Notes under the pieces: generated by a model | The model's input: only the letters and a program-made list of their open reading frames with translations | Told to the model about the DNA's origin: nothing | The model's database searches: none | Shown: piece after piece, positions 25,906-33,634 of the stretch | How the letters are laid out: every line of letters begins with the position of its first letter | Position numbering within the stretch: position 1 is the stretch's first letter | Source of the DNA: Lachnospiraceae bacterium | Lineage (GTDB): Bacteria; Bacillota; Clostridia; Lachnospirales; Lachnospiraceae | Length of the DNA stretch: 40,367 nucleotides | Direction of reading: 5' to 3' | Assembly: GCA_017553695.1 (NCBI GenBank) | Contig: JAFZKG010000042.1 | Span: 1 to 40,367, forward strand | Made by a program: the position numbers and the translations under genes

Positions 25906-25930
25906 TCGCCAGGCTGGCAAGAAAGACAAC

Positions 25931-25960
25931 AAAAAAGGAGCGGTCATCGCTCCTTTTTTT
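25931..25960. terminator. Bidirectional terminator between nadE and tRNA-Met
   Basis: AAAAAAGGAGCG (25931-25942), loop gtcat, CGCTCCTTTTTT (25948-25959): a perfect 12-bp stem with A and T tracts on both sides, so it can end nadE on the plus strand and the tRNA transcript on the minus strand. Confidence 0.95.
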
Positions 25961-25962
25961 CG

Positions 25963-26036
25963 TAGCGGGAACTGGATTTGAACCAGCGACACTTCGGGTA
26001 TGAACCGAATGCTCTAGCCAACTGAGCTATCCCGCC
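25963..26036 (-). tRNA. tRNA-Met (CAU), elongator type
   Basis: A 74-nt cloverleaf folds on the minus strand: acceptor GGCGGGA/TCCCGCT (first pair G-U), D arm GCTC-AGTTGGCTA-GAGC, anticodon stem TTCGG with loop TTCATAC (anticodon CAT), T arm GCTGG-TTCAAAT-CCAGT, discriminator A. CCA is not encoded. The anticodon stem lacks the three G-C pairs of initiator tRNA, so this is elongator Met; a tRNA-Ile with lysidine at C34 is less likely because the body resembles Bacillus elongator Met. Confidence 0.95.
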
Positions 26037-26058
26037 ATATACGCAATCGCGCTCCGCT

Positions 26059-26086
26059 ATTATAACATATCAACAACGGATTTCAA
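26059..26086 (-). promoter_or_regulatory. Promoter of tRNA-Met
   Basis: On the minus strand TTGAAA (26086-26081), 16-base spacer, extended TGT-TATAAT (26064-26059). Start expected near 26052, about 16 bases before the mature tRNA. Confidence 0.75.
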
Positions 26087-26094
26087 CCTCTTTT

Positions 26095-26973
26095 TTATTC
26101 CTTCAGATACCGGGAAATGGCTTCCAGGACCTCTTCATTCGTAAGGAGTTCGCCGTGTGCGACGTCATTTATGGTGACCATGTCTGCACCGTTTTGGAAG
26201 TGCTCCTGCATTCGCATGGAATACTTGTTTGGGATGATCTTATCTCCGGTGGATTGGATCAGCAACGGTTTCAGAGCAACGTTTTCTGCGTATTCGCCTT
26301 CATCCATGCGGAACGAGATGAGAAGTTTCATCGGCCCGTAAAAAACTGGGGTCTTGCTGTTGTATAGATCGAAAGCGGACTCGTACGGAGCAATCAGGAT
26401 CAGACCGTCCGTGTCATAAAGGGACGCCACATAAGTTGCAGGACCGGTGCCGAACGAATAGCCCATGACAAAGATCCGGCGGATGTCTGACTTTGCGCGG
26501 AAATAGCGGAAGATGGCAGCGGAGGTATCGCGGATGGCATCATCTGTCGGCTTGCCTTCGGAAATGCCGAACCCCGGCCAGTCCACAACGGCGACGTCGA
26601 AGCCATTGAAGTAATCATAATCCACCATCTGGTTCAGAAAACGGAGAGCGGCGGTGGCGCTGTCCTCATTGTATCCGCCGAAATAAAGGATCAGGTCATA
26701 GGAACCCTCATAGGTATTGCTGCTCTGGTGCAGGCGCCATCCGTGCAGATTGCCGTAGGAGGTGCTGATCTTCACATCTTCCACGAGCGGCACATTCATG
26801 GAGCGCTCCTCCAGAAAGAGCTCAGAGAGCTCGATCATATTCAGCTCGGAGGCTGCCGATTCATTGTAAGTCGGGCGCACGATCAGATGCGGTGTCACCA
26901 GATAGGTGACAAGGCAGTAAATGATCAGGACCGCTATGATAATTGGAATGACCAGCCAGCACTTACGTTTCAT
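26095..26973 (-). CDS. Membrane-anchored alpha/beta hydrolase (ABHD13/BEM46-like)
   Basis: 292 residues: an N-terminal membrane helix (residues about 6-28) then an alpha/beta hydrolase domain outside the cell membrane. The nucleophile elbow is FVMGYSFGTGPATYVA (Ser in GYSFG), the acid is likely in QSTGDKIIPN and the catalytic His in DVAHGELL near the C-terminus; VVDWPGFGISEG is the typical strand-loop before it. Substrate unknown; similar proteins are esterases or lipases. ATG at 26973 is preferred to a GTG at 26988 that lies over the -10 region. It is predicted to be translated from a leaderless mRNA. Confidence 0.82.
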   Translation of the reverse strand: MKRKCWLVIPIIIAVLIIYCLVTYLVTPHLIVRPTYNESAASELNMIELSELFLEERSMNVPLVEDVKISTSYGNLHGWRLHQSSNTYEGSYDLILYFGGYNEDSATAALRFLNQMVDYDYFNGFDVAVVDWPGFGISEGKPTDDAIRDTSAAIFRYFRAKSDIRRIFVMGYSFGTGPATYVASLYDTDGLILIAPYESAFDLYNSKTPVFYGPMKLLISFRMDEGEYAENVALKPLLIQSTGDKIIPNKYSMRMQEHFQNGADMVTINDVAHGELLTNEEVLEAISRYLKE

Positions 26974-26979
26974 GGTTTT

Positions 26980-27010
26980 ATTATACACAAAATTGAAATT
27001 GGTGTATAAT
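26980..27010. promoter_or_regulatory. Palindromic divergent promoter (hydrolase / ispF)
   Basis: ATTATACAC (26980-26988), 13 bases, GTGTATAAT (27002-27010) form a perfect 9-bp inverted repeat. Each strand reads TTATAC-N18-TATAAT, so the -10 of one direction overlaps the -35 of the other. Leftward transcription would begin at about 26973, the A of the hydrolase start codon; rightward at about 27017, giving ispF a 27-base leader with CGGAG. Confidence 0.65.
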
Positions 27011-27043
27011 GCCTAGAAAGATGTTTTTTGAAACGGAGATCAT

Positions 27044-27541
27044 ATGCGGATAGGACAAGGCTATGATGTCCATAGATTTGCTATGGGCAGAAAACTGATC
27101 ATCGGCGGAGTTGAGATCCCATACGAGATGGGCCTGGACGGTCACTCGGATGCGGATGTGCTTGTACACGCCATCATGGATGCCCTTTTGGGAGCGGCTG
27201 CACTGGGCGATATCGGGAAACTCTTCCCGGATACGGATGAGGCCTATGCCGGAGCCGACAGCATTCAATTGCTCAGGCAGGTGGGAATGCTGCTGGATGA
27301 AAAGGGATATGCGATCTCCAACGTCGATTCCACAATCATCGCGCAGGAGCCGAAGATGCGCCCCTTCATTGAGGGAATGTGTCAAAACATTGCAGAGGCC
27401 CTGCGTATACGGATGGAGCAGGTGAGCGTCAAGGCAACCACGGAAGAAGGTCTTGGCTTCACCGGAAGAAAAGAAGGCATCGCAGCAACCGCAATCGTGC
27501 TGCTGGAAGAGAAGATATCGTCACCATGGCAGTTATGCTGA
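27044..27541 (+). CDS. ispF: 2-C-methyl-D-erythritol 2,4-cyclodiphosphate synthase IspF
   Basis: 165 residues. It cyclises CDP-methylerythritol phosphate in the MEP isoprenoid pathway, in the cytoplasm. Motifs: [10 protein letters not shown] at the N-terminus (zinc ligands Asp and His), [21 protein letters not shown] near 30, [11 protein letters not shown] near 58 and [20 protein letters not shown] near 128. The C-terminal [11 protein letters not shown] is unusual; its DNA shares an 18-base direct repeat (one mismatch) with the intergenic region just downstream. CGGAG precedes the ATG. Confidence 0.95.
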   Translation: MRIGQGYDVHRFAMGRKLIIGGVEIPYEMGLDGHSDADVLVHAIMDALLGAAALGDIGKLFPDTDEAYAGADSIQLLRQVGMLLDEKGYAISNVDSTIIAQEPKMRPFIEGMCQNIAEALRIRMEQVSVKATTEEGLGFTGRKEGIAATAIVLLEEKISSPWQLC

Positions 27542-27606
27542 AATAGATAGTATTGAAACCGTGGCAGTTATGCTGACAGAGACGATAAGAGATAGAGGAA
27601 TAGATC

Positions 27607-29013
27607 ATGAGAGTTTACAACACATTAAATGCAAGAAAAGAAGAACTGGTACCAATCGAGGAAGGCAAGGTCAAGATGTATGTCTGCGGACCGACGGTCT
27701 ACAACCTGATCCACATCGGCAACGCGCGTCCGATGATCGTGTTCGACACCTTCCGCCGGTATCTGGAATACAAAGGCTACGAAGTGACTTATGTATCCAA
27801 TTTCACCGATGTGGACGATAAGATCATTAACAAGGCGCTCGAGGAGGGCGTGGATTCGTCCGTGATCTCGGAACGCTATATCGAAGAGTGCAAGAAGGAT
27901 ATGGAAGGCATGAACGTGAGGCCGGCCACCTTTGCACCGAAAGCAACCGAGGAGATCGGCGGCATGATTGAGATGATCCAGACGCTGATCGACAAGGGCT
28001 ATGCGTACGAATCGAACGGAACGGTCTATTTCCGGACCCGGAAATTTAAGGACTATGGAAAACTGTCCAAGAAGAATCTGGACGACATGCAGTCCGGACA
28101 CCGCGAGATCAAGGTGACGGGCGAAGACGATAAGGAAGATTCCTTTGACTTCGTTCTCTGGAAACCGAAAAAAGAGGGCGAGCCGAGCTGGTCGAGTCCG
28201 TGGTCGGATGGCAGACCGGGCTGGCACATCGAGTGCAGCGTCATGAGCAAAAAGTATCTGGGCAACACGATCGACATCCATGCCGGCGGCGAGGATCTGA
28301 TCTTCCCACATCATGAGAATGAGATCGCGCAGAGCGAAGCTGCAAACGGCTGCATCTTCTCCAACTACTGGATGCACAACGCATTCTTAAATATCAACGG
28401 CAGCAAGATGAGCAAGAGCCTGGGCAACTTCTTTACCGTTCGGGATATAGCAGAACGCTATGACCTGCAGGTACTGCGTTTCTTCATGCTGAGCGCACAC
28501 TACCGGAGCCCGCTCAATTTCTCTGACGAGCTGATGGAAGCTGCAAAAGCCGGGCTGGAGCGGATCCTGAATGCCAAGAAGAAACTTGATTACGCAGAGC
28601 AGAATGCCGAGGGCAGATCGTTCTTCTTTGACGATGGCGAGGATCAGGATTTCGGCGCCGAGTATGTAGCGAAATTTGAAGCCGCAATGGACGATGACTG
28701 CAATACGGCTGATGCCATCGCGGCAGTTTTCGAGTTTGTCCGCGCGATCAATACCGCGATCACGGATACATCCTCCACCGCGCTGGCAGAGCTGGCAGAA
28801 GAACGGCTGGTGAAAATGTGCGACGTGCTGGGCATCATTCTGGATAAAGAAGAAGAGGCTCTGGATGCGGAGGTCGAACGGCTGATCGAAGAGCGGCAGG
28901 CAGCAAGAAAGGCAAAAGATTTTGCGACTGCAGATAAGATCCGCGATAAGATCACGGCCATGGGCATCATTCTGGAAGATACCAGAGAAGGAGTGAAATG
29001 GCACAGAAAATAA
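27607..29013 (+). CDS. cysS: Cysteinyl-tRNA synthetase CysS
   Basis: 468-residue class I synthetase. The first zinc cysteine and HIGH box are in YVCGPTVYNLIHIGNARP near residue 27; the other zinc ligands are ECSVMSKKYLG and GGEDLIFPHHENE near 210-240; the KMSKS loop is NGSKMSKSLGNFF near 265; the DALR and anticodon domains follow. GAGGAATAG precedes ATG 27607. The order ispF-cysS-mrnC-rlmB is a common Firmicutes arrangement. The next gene overlaps its end by 16 bases. Confidence 0.97.
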   Translation: MRVYNTLNARKEELVPIEEGKVKMYVCGPTVYNLIHIGNARPMIVFDTFRRYLEYKGYEVTYVSNFTDVDDKIINKALEEGVDSSVISERYIEECKKDMEGMNVRPATFAPKATEEIGGMIEMIQTLIDKGYAYESNGTVYFRTRKFKDYGKLSKKNLDDMQSGHREIKVTGEDDKEDSFDFVLWKPKKEGEPSWSSPWSDGRPGWHIECSVMSKKYLGNTIDIHAGGEDLIFPHHENEIAQSEAANGCIFSNYWMHNAFLNINGSKMSKSLGNFFTVRDIAERYDLQVLRFFMLSAHYRSPLNFSDELMEAAKAGLERILNAKKKLDYAEQNAEGRSFFFDDGEDQDFGAEYVAKFEAAMDDDCNTADAIAAVFEFVRAINTAITDTSSTALAELAEERLVKMCDVLGIILDKEEEALDAEVERLIEERQAARKAKDFATADKIRDKITAMGIILEDTREGVKWHRK

Positions 29014-29405
29014 GTGAGATCGCTTCGCTGAATCTGGCGTTTCTGGGCGATGCCGTGTTTGAACTCTTTCTGCGCGAAGAGGCAGTTGCCAATCATAAAG
29101 GCAACGTGAACGCGCTGAACAAGCGGACCACGGAATATTCCAAGGCCGTCACACAGGCAAAGATCGCAGACATCCTTCTGGGGAAACAGGGAGGCGCCTG
29201 CATGCTGGATGAGGAAGAACTGGCTGTCTTCAAACGCGGCCGGAATGCCAAAGGCGTATCCATCCCGAAAAGCGCCACACCGTCCGAATACCGGAAGGCG
29301 ACCGGTCTGGAAGCATTGATCGGATACCTGTATCTGCAGAAAAAAACGAAAAGGATCTCGCAGCTGATCACATATGGAATCGAACAATACAAAGAAAGCA
29401 AATAA
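28998..29405 (+). CDS. mrnC: Mini-ribonuclease III MrnC
   Basis: 135 residues: only the RNase III catalytic domain, without a double-stranded RNA-binding domain. LAFLGDAVFELFLRE carries the catalytic Asp and Glu; FKRGRNAKGVSIPKSATPSEYRKATGLEALIGYLYL holds the second acidic pair (Glu in GLEALIGYL). In Bacillus it matures the ends of 23S rRNA. It starts inside cysS and overlaps rlmB, so all three are probably coupled. Confidence 0.94.
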   Translation: MAQKISEIASLNLAFLGDAVFELFLREEAVANHKGNVNALNKRTTEYSKAVTQAKIADILLGKQGGACMLDEEELAVFKRGRNAKGVSIPKSATPSEYRKATGLEALIGYLYLQKKTKRISQLITYGIEQYKESK

Positions 29406-30147
29406 GGAAAAGCAGCACGAACTCATGGTGGAAGGGCGCAATCCGGTATCGGAGGCGCTGAAGACCAATGAGAATATCGATAAACTGTATGTACAGGAGG
29501 GCGTGAAGAACGGCCCTCTTGTGACACTTGTCGCCATGGCGAAAAAGAAGGGCGTGCTAGTCGTTCCGGTACCGAAGGAAAAACTGGATGCGATGAGCGA
29601 TACCGGACATCACCAGGGCGTGATCCTGAATCTTTCCGCCGTCCGTTACGCGGAAGTAGAGGATATCCTGAAGAAAGCAGAAGAAAAAAACGAAAAGCCG
29701 TTCCTCTTTATCCTGGACGGGATCGAGGATCCGCATAATCTAGGCGCCATCATCCGAAGCGCCAATCTGGCCGGCGCGCATGGCGTGATCATTCCGAAAC
29801 ACCGTTCCGCAACTGTCAATGCGACTGTGGCGAAAGCCAGCGCCGGAGCCGTATATCATACACTTCTGGCAAAGGTGACCAATATCGCCCAGACGATCGA
29901 ACAGCTAAAGGAAAAAGGCATCTGGTTTGCCTGTGCGGATATGGACGGGGTCGATATGTATGATGCCAACCTGAAAGGAGCGATTGGAATCGTGATCGGC
30001 AACGAAGGAAATGGCGTCAGCCGGATCGTGAAGGAAAAATGCGATTTCACCGTCCGCATCCCGATGAAGGGGGACATCGATTCTCTGAACGCATCAGTGG
30101 CAGCAGGCATCCTGGCATGGGAAGTCGTCAGACAGAACAGGGGATAA
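29374..30147 (+). CDS. rlmB: 23S rRNA Gm2251 2'-O-methyltransferase RlmB (TrmH/SpoU family)
   Basis: 257 residues. N-terminal RNA-binding domain with MVEGRNPVSEALK, then a SPOUT knot: FILDGIEDPHNLGAIIRSAN near residue 110, GIVIGNEGNGVSRIVKEKCD near 207 and VRIPMKGDIDSLNASVAAGI near 227, the three SpoU motifs. It methylates G2251 in the peptidyl-transferase region. The start is not certain: ATG 29374 overlaps mrnC by 32 bases, and an internal ATG at 29425 would begin just at the family core. Confidence 0.92.
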   Translation: MESNNTKKANKEKQHELMVEGRNPVSEALKTNENIDKLYVQEGVKNGPLVTLVAMAKKKGVLVVPVPKEKLDAMSDTGHHQGVILNLSAVRYAEVEDILKKAEEKNEKPFLFILDGIEDPHNLGAIIRSANLAGAHGVIIPKHRSATVNATVAKASAGAVYHTLLAKVTNIAQTIEQLKEKGIWFACADMDGVDMYDANLKGAIGIVIGNEGNGVSRIVKEKCDFTVRIPMKGDIDSLNASVAAGILAWEVVRQNRG

Positions 30148-30154
30148 GCCGCGC

Positions 30155-30757
30155 ATGCAAAAATCCTGGAAAGAAAAACTGAAGCTCTATCTGACGATTT
30201 ACTGGACGATGTTCAAGATCGGCGTCACTACGTTTGGCGGCGGTTATGCCATGATCGCCATCTTCGATAAAGAGCTGGGTGAGCGTAAGAAGTGGATCGA
30301 CCGGGAAGAGCTGCTGGATTATCTGGCCATCTCGCAGATCACACCGGGCGTTATTGCCGTGAACGTGTCCACATTCGTCGGTCGAAAAAAAGGTGGTGTG
30401 ATCGGCGCGATCTTTGGGACTCTTGGTGTGGTGACACCGTCTCTGATTATCATCACGATCATTGCCGCACTCTTTATCAACTTCGCATCCAATGAATATG
30501 TCATGCATGCATTTGCGGGGATCCGGATCTGCGCATGCGTTCTCATTATCAATGCAACCATAAGGTTCATTAAGCAGACGGTCGTGGACATCCTGACACT
30601 GGTCACGTTTCTGTGCGTGTTCCTGGTGGCAGCGTTTACGCGGATATCGACGGTCTACATCGTGCTTTTCATCATCCTGGTCAGCATTGTATTTACCATC
30701 ATCAAGGGATCAAAAGAGAAAAAGAAAGACGGACATGACGGAGGTGCACAATGTTAG
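30155..30757 (+). CDS. Chromate transporter family, short-chain subunit 1
   Basis: 200-residue membrane protein covering a single CHR domain, with the signatures KIGVTTFGGGYAMIAIFDKE near residue 23 and LAISQITPGVIAVNVSTFVG near 60. Short-chain CHR proteins come as adjacent pairs that are thought to work as a heterodimer with opposite topology. Export of chromate is shown for some members only; sulfate or another oxyanion may be the real cargo. The gene follows rlmB by 7 bases and overlaps its partner by 7. Confidence 0.85.
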   Translation: MQKSWKEKLKLYLTIYWTMFKIGVTTFGGGYAMIAIFDKELGERKKWIDREELLDYLAISQITPGVIAVNVSTFVGRKKGGVIGAIFGTLGVVTPSLIIITIIAALFINFASNEYVMHAFAGIRICACVLIINATIRFIKQTVVDILTLVTFLCVFLVAAFTRISTVYIVLFIILVSIVFTIIKGSKEKKKDGHDGGAQC

Positions 30758-31332
30758 ACCTTCTGATCATGTGTCTGCAATTCATCAAAACTGGTCTGTT
30801 CGCAGTTGGGGGCGGTCTGGCCACCATCCCGTTCCTGTATGACCTGAGCGATAAATATCAATGGTTCACCCACAATGATATTTTGAATTTCATTGCGGTG
30901 GCAGAAGCCACTCCGGGACCGGTCGGCGTGAATATGGCAACCTTTGCCGGTTATACGACGCACGGCATCGGCGGCGCGATCCTTTCCACACTGTCGCTGG
31001 TCCTGCCATCGTTTATTATCATCCTGATCGTGGCGGCGGTTCTGGAAAAATTCCGAAGCAACCGGTTTGTCGTAAATGGGTTCCATTTCTTACGGCCAGC
31101 CTCCACAGCGCTGATCGGAGCGGCCGGATTGAGAGTCCTTCTGACTGTGTTCTTCGATGTGGAGAAAGTCACATTCGATATGTTCGGTCATCTGGGGCAG
31201 GTATTCACGCACGTCAACTGGATGGCGATCCTCGTGTTCTGCGTCATGTTCTTTTTGATGAAAACATTTAAGGGACACACGCTGATCTATATCCTGATTG
31301 CGGCGGGACTGGGAATTCTGCTGAAGCTGTAG
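30751..31332 (+). CDS. Chromate transporter family, short-chain subunit 2
   Basis: 193 residues, a second single CHR domain. Motifs: TGLFAVGGGLATIPFLYD near residue 16 and AVAEATPGPVGVNMATFAGY near 55, with five or six hydrophobic segments. Starts within the end of the first subunit, with GGAGGTG 5 bases upstream of ATG 30751, the usual sign of a two-gene transporter. Confidence 0.86.
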   Translation: MLDLLIMCLQFIKTGLFAVGGGLATIPFLYDLSDKYQWFTHNDILNFIAVAEATPGPVGVNMATFAGYTTHGIGGAILSTLSLVLPSFIIILIVAAVLEKFRSNRFVVNGFHFLRPASTALIGAAGLRVLLTVFFDVEKVTFDMFGHLGQVFTHVNWMAILVFCVMFFLMKTFKGHTLIYILIAAGLGILLKL

Positions 31333-31444
31333 CCAAATACATATTTTTTCAAGGTAGAGGGCAATTCTCATATCTCGAAAAATCTTGCTTTTTTATGAGA
31401 TTTGGGGTCGAGAGAAAAAGATTTCTATGACAGAATAGCAACCG

Positions 31445-31474
31445 AATGCAAAAAGATCAGAATCTGCATTTTTG
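31445..31474 (+). terminator. Possible weak terminator between the chr genes and the cupin gene
   Basis: AATGC (31445-31449) and AGAT (31454-31457) pair with ATCT (31462-31465) and GCATT (31466-31470), leaving a 4-A bulge, followed by TTTG. The stem is imperfect. Confidence 0.3.
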
Positions 31475-31476
31475 TG

Positions 31477-31505
31477 TGGAAATCAGAAACAAAAAGGGCT
31501 ACAAT
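31477..31505 (+). promoter_or_regulatory. Possible promoter of the cupin gene
   Basis: TGGAAA (31477-31482), 17-base spacer, TACAAT (31500-31505). The leader of about 50 bases holds a short GCGGG/CCCGC hairpin and a strong TAGGAGGG ribosome site. Confidence 0.4.
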
Positions 31506-31561
31506 AGAACAGGAAAAAAGCGGGTCACCCCGCGCATTAGATATTATAGGAGGGTTTTACA

Positions 31562-31918
31562 ATGGCTGGTTACAAAATCACAAAGAAAGATGGTTACTAT
31601 ACCTATACGGCACCTGGACACAATGAGTGCAAGTGCACAAGACTTCATGATCCGCAGGATGTTGACGGCGGACGTCTGATCAATGGATTAACTCATTTCC
31701 TTCCTGCAGGCGGCGGCACAGAGTTTGCAGCTAATACTGCTGAGTCCATTTACTACATCCTTCATGGAACCATGAAATTCAAAGGCGAAGATGGTGTTGA
31801 GACTGTTCTTGAGGCTGGTGACAGCGTTCATATCGCAGGCGGCTCACCAAAATGCGTTACCAACATCGGTCCGGACACCGCTCAGATGCTGGTCGTCCTT
31901 CTGCCGGCTGCTCAGTAA
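31562..31918 (+). CDS. Small cupin-domain protein
   Basis: 118 residues forming one cupin_2 barrel: the first motif region is FAANTAESIYYILHGTMKFK and the second VLEAGDSVHIAGGSPKCVTN. The classic metal-binding His-x-His of cupin motif 1 is not present (the sequence is AESIYYILHG), so metal binding is doubtful. Codon use and the strong ribosome site suggest high expression. Role unknown; ligand sensing or a small-molecule isomerase are possible. Confidence 0.78.
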   Translation: MAGYKITKKDGYYTYTAPGHNECKCTRLHDPQDVDGGRLINGLTHFLPAGGGTEFAANTAESIYYILHGTMKFKGEDGVETVLEAGDSVHIAGGSPKCVTNIGPDTAQMLVVLLPAAQ

Positions 31919-31940
31919 GAGCAAACCAAAACGAATCCTT

Positions 31941-31966
31941 CAGAGGCTGCCTGATGGCAGCCTCTG
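31941..31966 (+). terminator. Strong hairpin after the cupin gene
   Basis: CAGAGGCTGCC (31941-31951), loop tgat, GGCAGCCTCTG (31956-31966): a perfect 11-bp stem. Only TTACTG follows, so it may end transcription partially or protect the cupin mRNA 3' end while allowing read-through to the next gene. Confidence 0.6.
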
Positions 31967-31985
31967 TTACTGAAAGGACAAAAAG

Positions 31986-32795
31986 ATGAAAATCACAATA
32001 CTGGTGGAAAACTCAGAAGGTGTAGCCGGGACCAAAGCAGAGCACGGGCTTTCGGTATATGTCGAAACCGCAGAACATACGATCCTGTCAGATACCGGCG
32101 CGTCCGATGCCGTGATCAATAACGCAAAAGTGCTGGGCGTGGACCTGAAGAAGGTGGATACGCTTGTCCTGAGCCACGGGCATTATGACCATTGCGGCGG
32201 CGTCCTTCCGTTTGCGCAGATCAATCCGGATGCGGAGATCTATATCCGCAGGCTGGCAGATGGTCCATATTATGACGATGAGGATAAGTATATCGGGATC
32301 GATAAAAAGATCATGGATCTGCCGCATCTGCATATCGTGGATGGTGATACCCAAATTGACGAAGGTCTGTTCTTATTCGGCGATGTGACCGGCAGGCAGT
32401 TCTTCCCGTTCGGAAACAAGAAGATTCTGAAAGAAGTGGACGGGTGCCGCATCGAGGATACCTTCGAGCACGAGCAGAGCCTGGTGATCACGGAGGAAAG
32501 CAAACATGTGCTGATCTCGGGCTGCGCGCATTGCGGTATCGTGAATATCATGAATCGTTTCCGGGAACTCTTCGGAACCAATCCGGATTATGTCATCACC
32601 GGCTTCCATCTGATGAAGAAAACGGATTATACCGAAGACGAACTGCAGCTGATCCGCGGCACGGCGGAAGAACTGCTGAAAACAAAAACGAAATTCTATT
32701 CCGGACACTGCACCGGAGATGCAGGGAAATACCTGAAAGAGATCATGCAGGACCGGCTTACCCTGATGCATACCGGCATGGAGTTTTCACTATGA
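31986..32795 (+). CDS. Metallo-beta-lactamase-fold protein (methanopterin-synthase-like)
   Basis: 269 residues. The zinc motif HxHxDH is in VLSHGHYDHCGGVLPF near residue 60, with the upstream ILSDTGASD and the further ligands in LISGCAHCGIVN near 180 and YSGHCTGD near 240. This layout (GHxDHxGG, GCAHxGI) is that of the subfamily named for a dihydropterin-ribofuranosylaminobenzene phosphate synthase in methanogens; in Firmicutes the reaction is not known. AAAGGA precedes ATG 31986. The stop overlaps the next start (ATGA). Confidence 0.85.
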   Translation: MKITILVENSEGVAGTKAEHGLSVYVETAEHTILSDTGASDAVINNAKVLGVDLKKVDTLVLSHGHYDHCGGVLPFAQINPDAEIYIRRLADGPYYDDEDKYIGIDKKIMDLPHLHIVDGDTQIDEGLFLFGDVTGRQFFPFGNKKILKEVDGCRIEDTFEHEQSLVITEESKHVLISGCAHCGIVNIMNRFRELFGTNPDYVITGFHLMKKTDYTEDELQLIRGTAEELLKTKTKFYSGHCTGDAGKYLKEIMQDRLTLMHTGMEFSL

Positions 32796-33493
32796 GATAC
32801 GACAAAGAGATCGCAAAAGATATCGTCCTGCACGCGGATTTTCTGGAATCGATCCGGATGGGAGACGCCCGGATCGTTCATGATACCGAAGGAGCATTGC
32901 TGGTGCAGCTGATCAGCTGGCCGCTGTATCTTCTGGCCGCAGCGAATGTGGAAGAAGGAAAACAGTTGATCGAAGGAATGGAGCCGGGTCCGGACGGGGA
33001 AACGGTCATGGTGGTAAGAGGAGAGCAGCTGGTTGCCTATGCAAAACAATGCGGCTTCCAGATGGTAAGTCCCTGCGTGCAGGTTTTGTATGAGGGGAAA
33101 GATCCGATCCCGCTCGAAACCGAACTGGAGATCCGTCATCCGGACAGATCGGAGTATGGAAAAATCAAAGATGCTTACACCCTGCCGATCAGCGAGGAGG
33201 AGGTCCTTGCAAGCATCGACCGGCCGGAGTTCTCCGCCGGCTATCTGAACGGCGAGATGGTCGGCTTTATCGGCATGCATCCGGAAGGATCCCTGGGCAT
33301 GCTGCATATTTTTGATGAGTATCGGGGCAGAGGATATGCCGAAACCCTGGAAAAACACATGATCAACGGCAGGATTGCTGCCGGCGCCTATCCATACGGA
33401 CAGGTATTCTATGACAATGAAGCTTCCCTGGCGCTTCAGAGAAAACTGGGAATGTCTTTTTCTAAGGATCATATCTATTGGATGTGGAAATAA
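32792..33493 (+). CDS. GNAT-family N-acetyltransferase
   Basis: 233 residues. The C-terminal half is a GNAT fold: FSAGYLNGEMVGFIGMHPEG for strands 2-4, IFDEYRGRGYAETLEKHMIN as the acetyl-CoA pyrophosphate loop (R/Q-x-x-G-x-G/A type), and VFYDNEASLALQRKLGMSF at the end. The N-terminal 110 residues look like a second, degenerate acetyltransferase half. Substrate unknown. ATG 32792 overlaps the previous stop; an open frame extending further back inside the preceding gene is not used. Confidence 0.82.
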   Translation: MRYDKEIAKDIVLHADFLESIRMGDARIVHDTEGALLVQLISWPLYLLAAANVEEGKQLIEGMEPGPDGETVMVVRGEQLVAYAKQCGFQMVSPCVQVLYEGKDPIPLETELEIRHPDRSEYGKIKDAYTLPISEEEVLASIDRPEFSAGYLNGEMVGFIGMHPEGSLGMLHIFDEYRGRGYAETLEKHMINGRIAAGAYPYGQVFYDNEASLALQRKLGMSFSKDHIYWMWK

Positions 33494-33530
33494 CGACAGC
33501 CAATTCTTTTTTTATTTTTTAAAAAAACAA

Positions 33531-33559
33531 TATACAAAATAATATGCATAATGTATAAT
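33531..33559 (+). promoter_or_regulatory. Promoter of the giant surface protein gene
   Basis: TATACA (33531-33536), 17-base spacer, TATAAT (33554-33559), in a very AT-rich stretch. Leader of about 70 bases with AAAGGA 8 bases before ATG 33635. Confidence 0.5.
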
Positions 33560-33634
33560 CAAAAACGCAAAATTTTTCTAATAATATAGAGAAGGAACCA
33601 TTAGTAACCAGCTTAAGTGTGAAAGGAACACCAA

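Noticed and set aside
25963..26036. Initiator tRNA-fMet
   Set aside because: The anticodon stem is TTCGG/CCGAA rather than three consecutive G-C pairs, and positions 1-72 can pair (G-U).
27453..27821. Overlapping frame spanning the ispF-cysS gap
   Set aside because: Mostly out-of-frame translation of ispF and cysS; no ribosome site or recognisable domain.
30155..31332. Frameshifted single chrA gene
   Set aside because: Each half is a complete CHR domain with its own signature, and the second has its own GGAGGTG site; paired short-chain CHR genes are a known arrangement.
31333..31561. Small RNA gene between the chr genes and the cupin gene
   Set aside because: I see a weak hairpin, a plausible promoter and a leader, but no structure or sequence specific enough to call an RNA gene.
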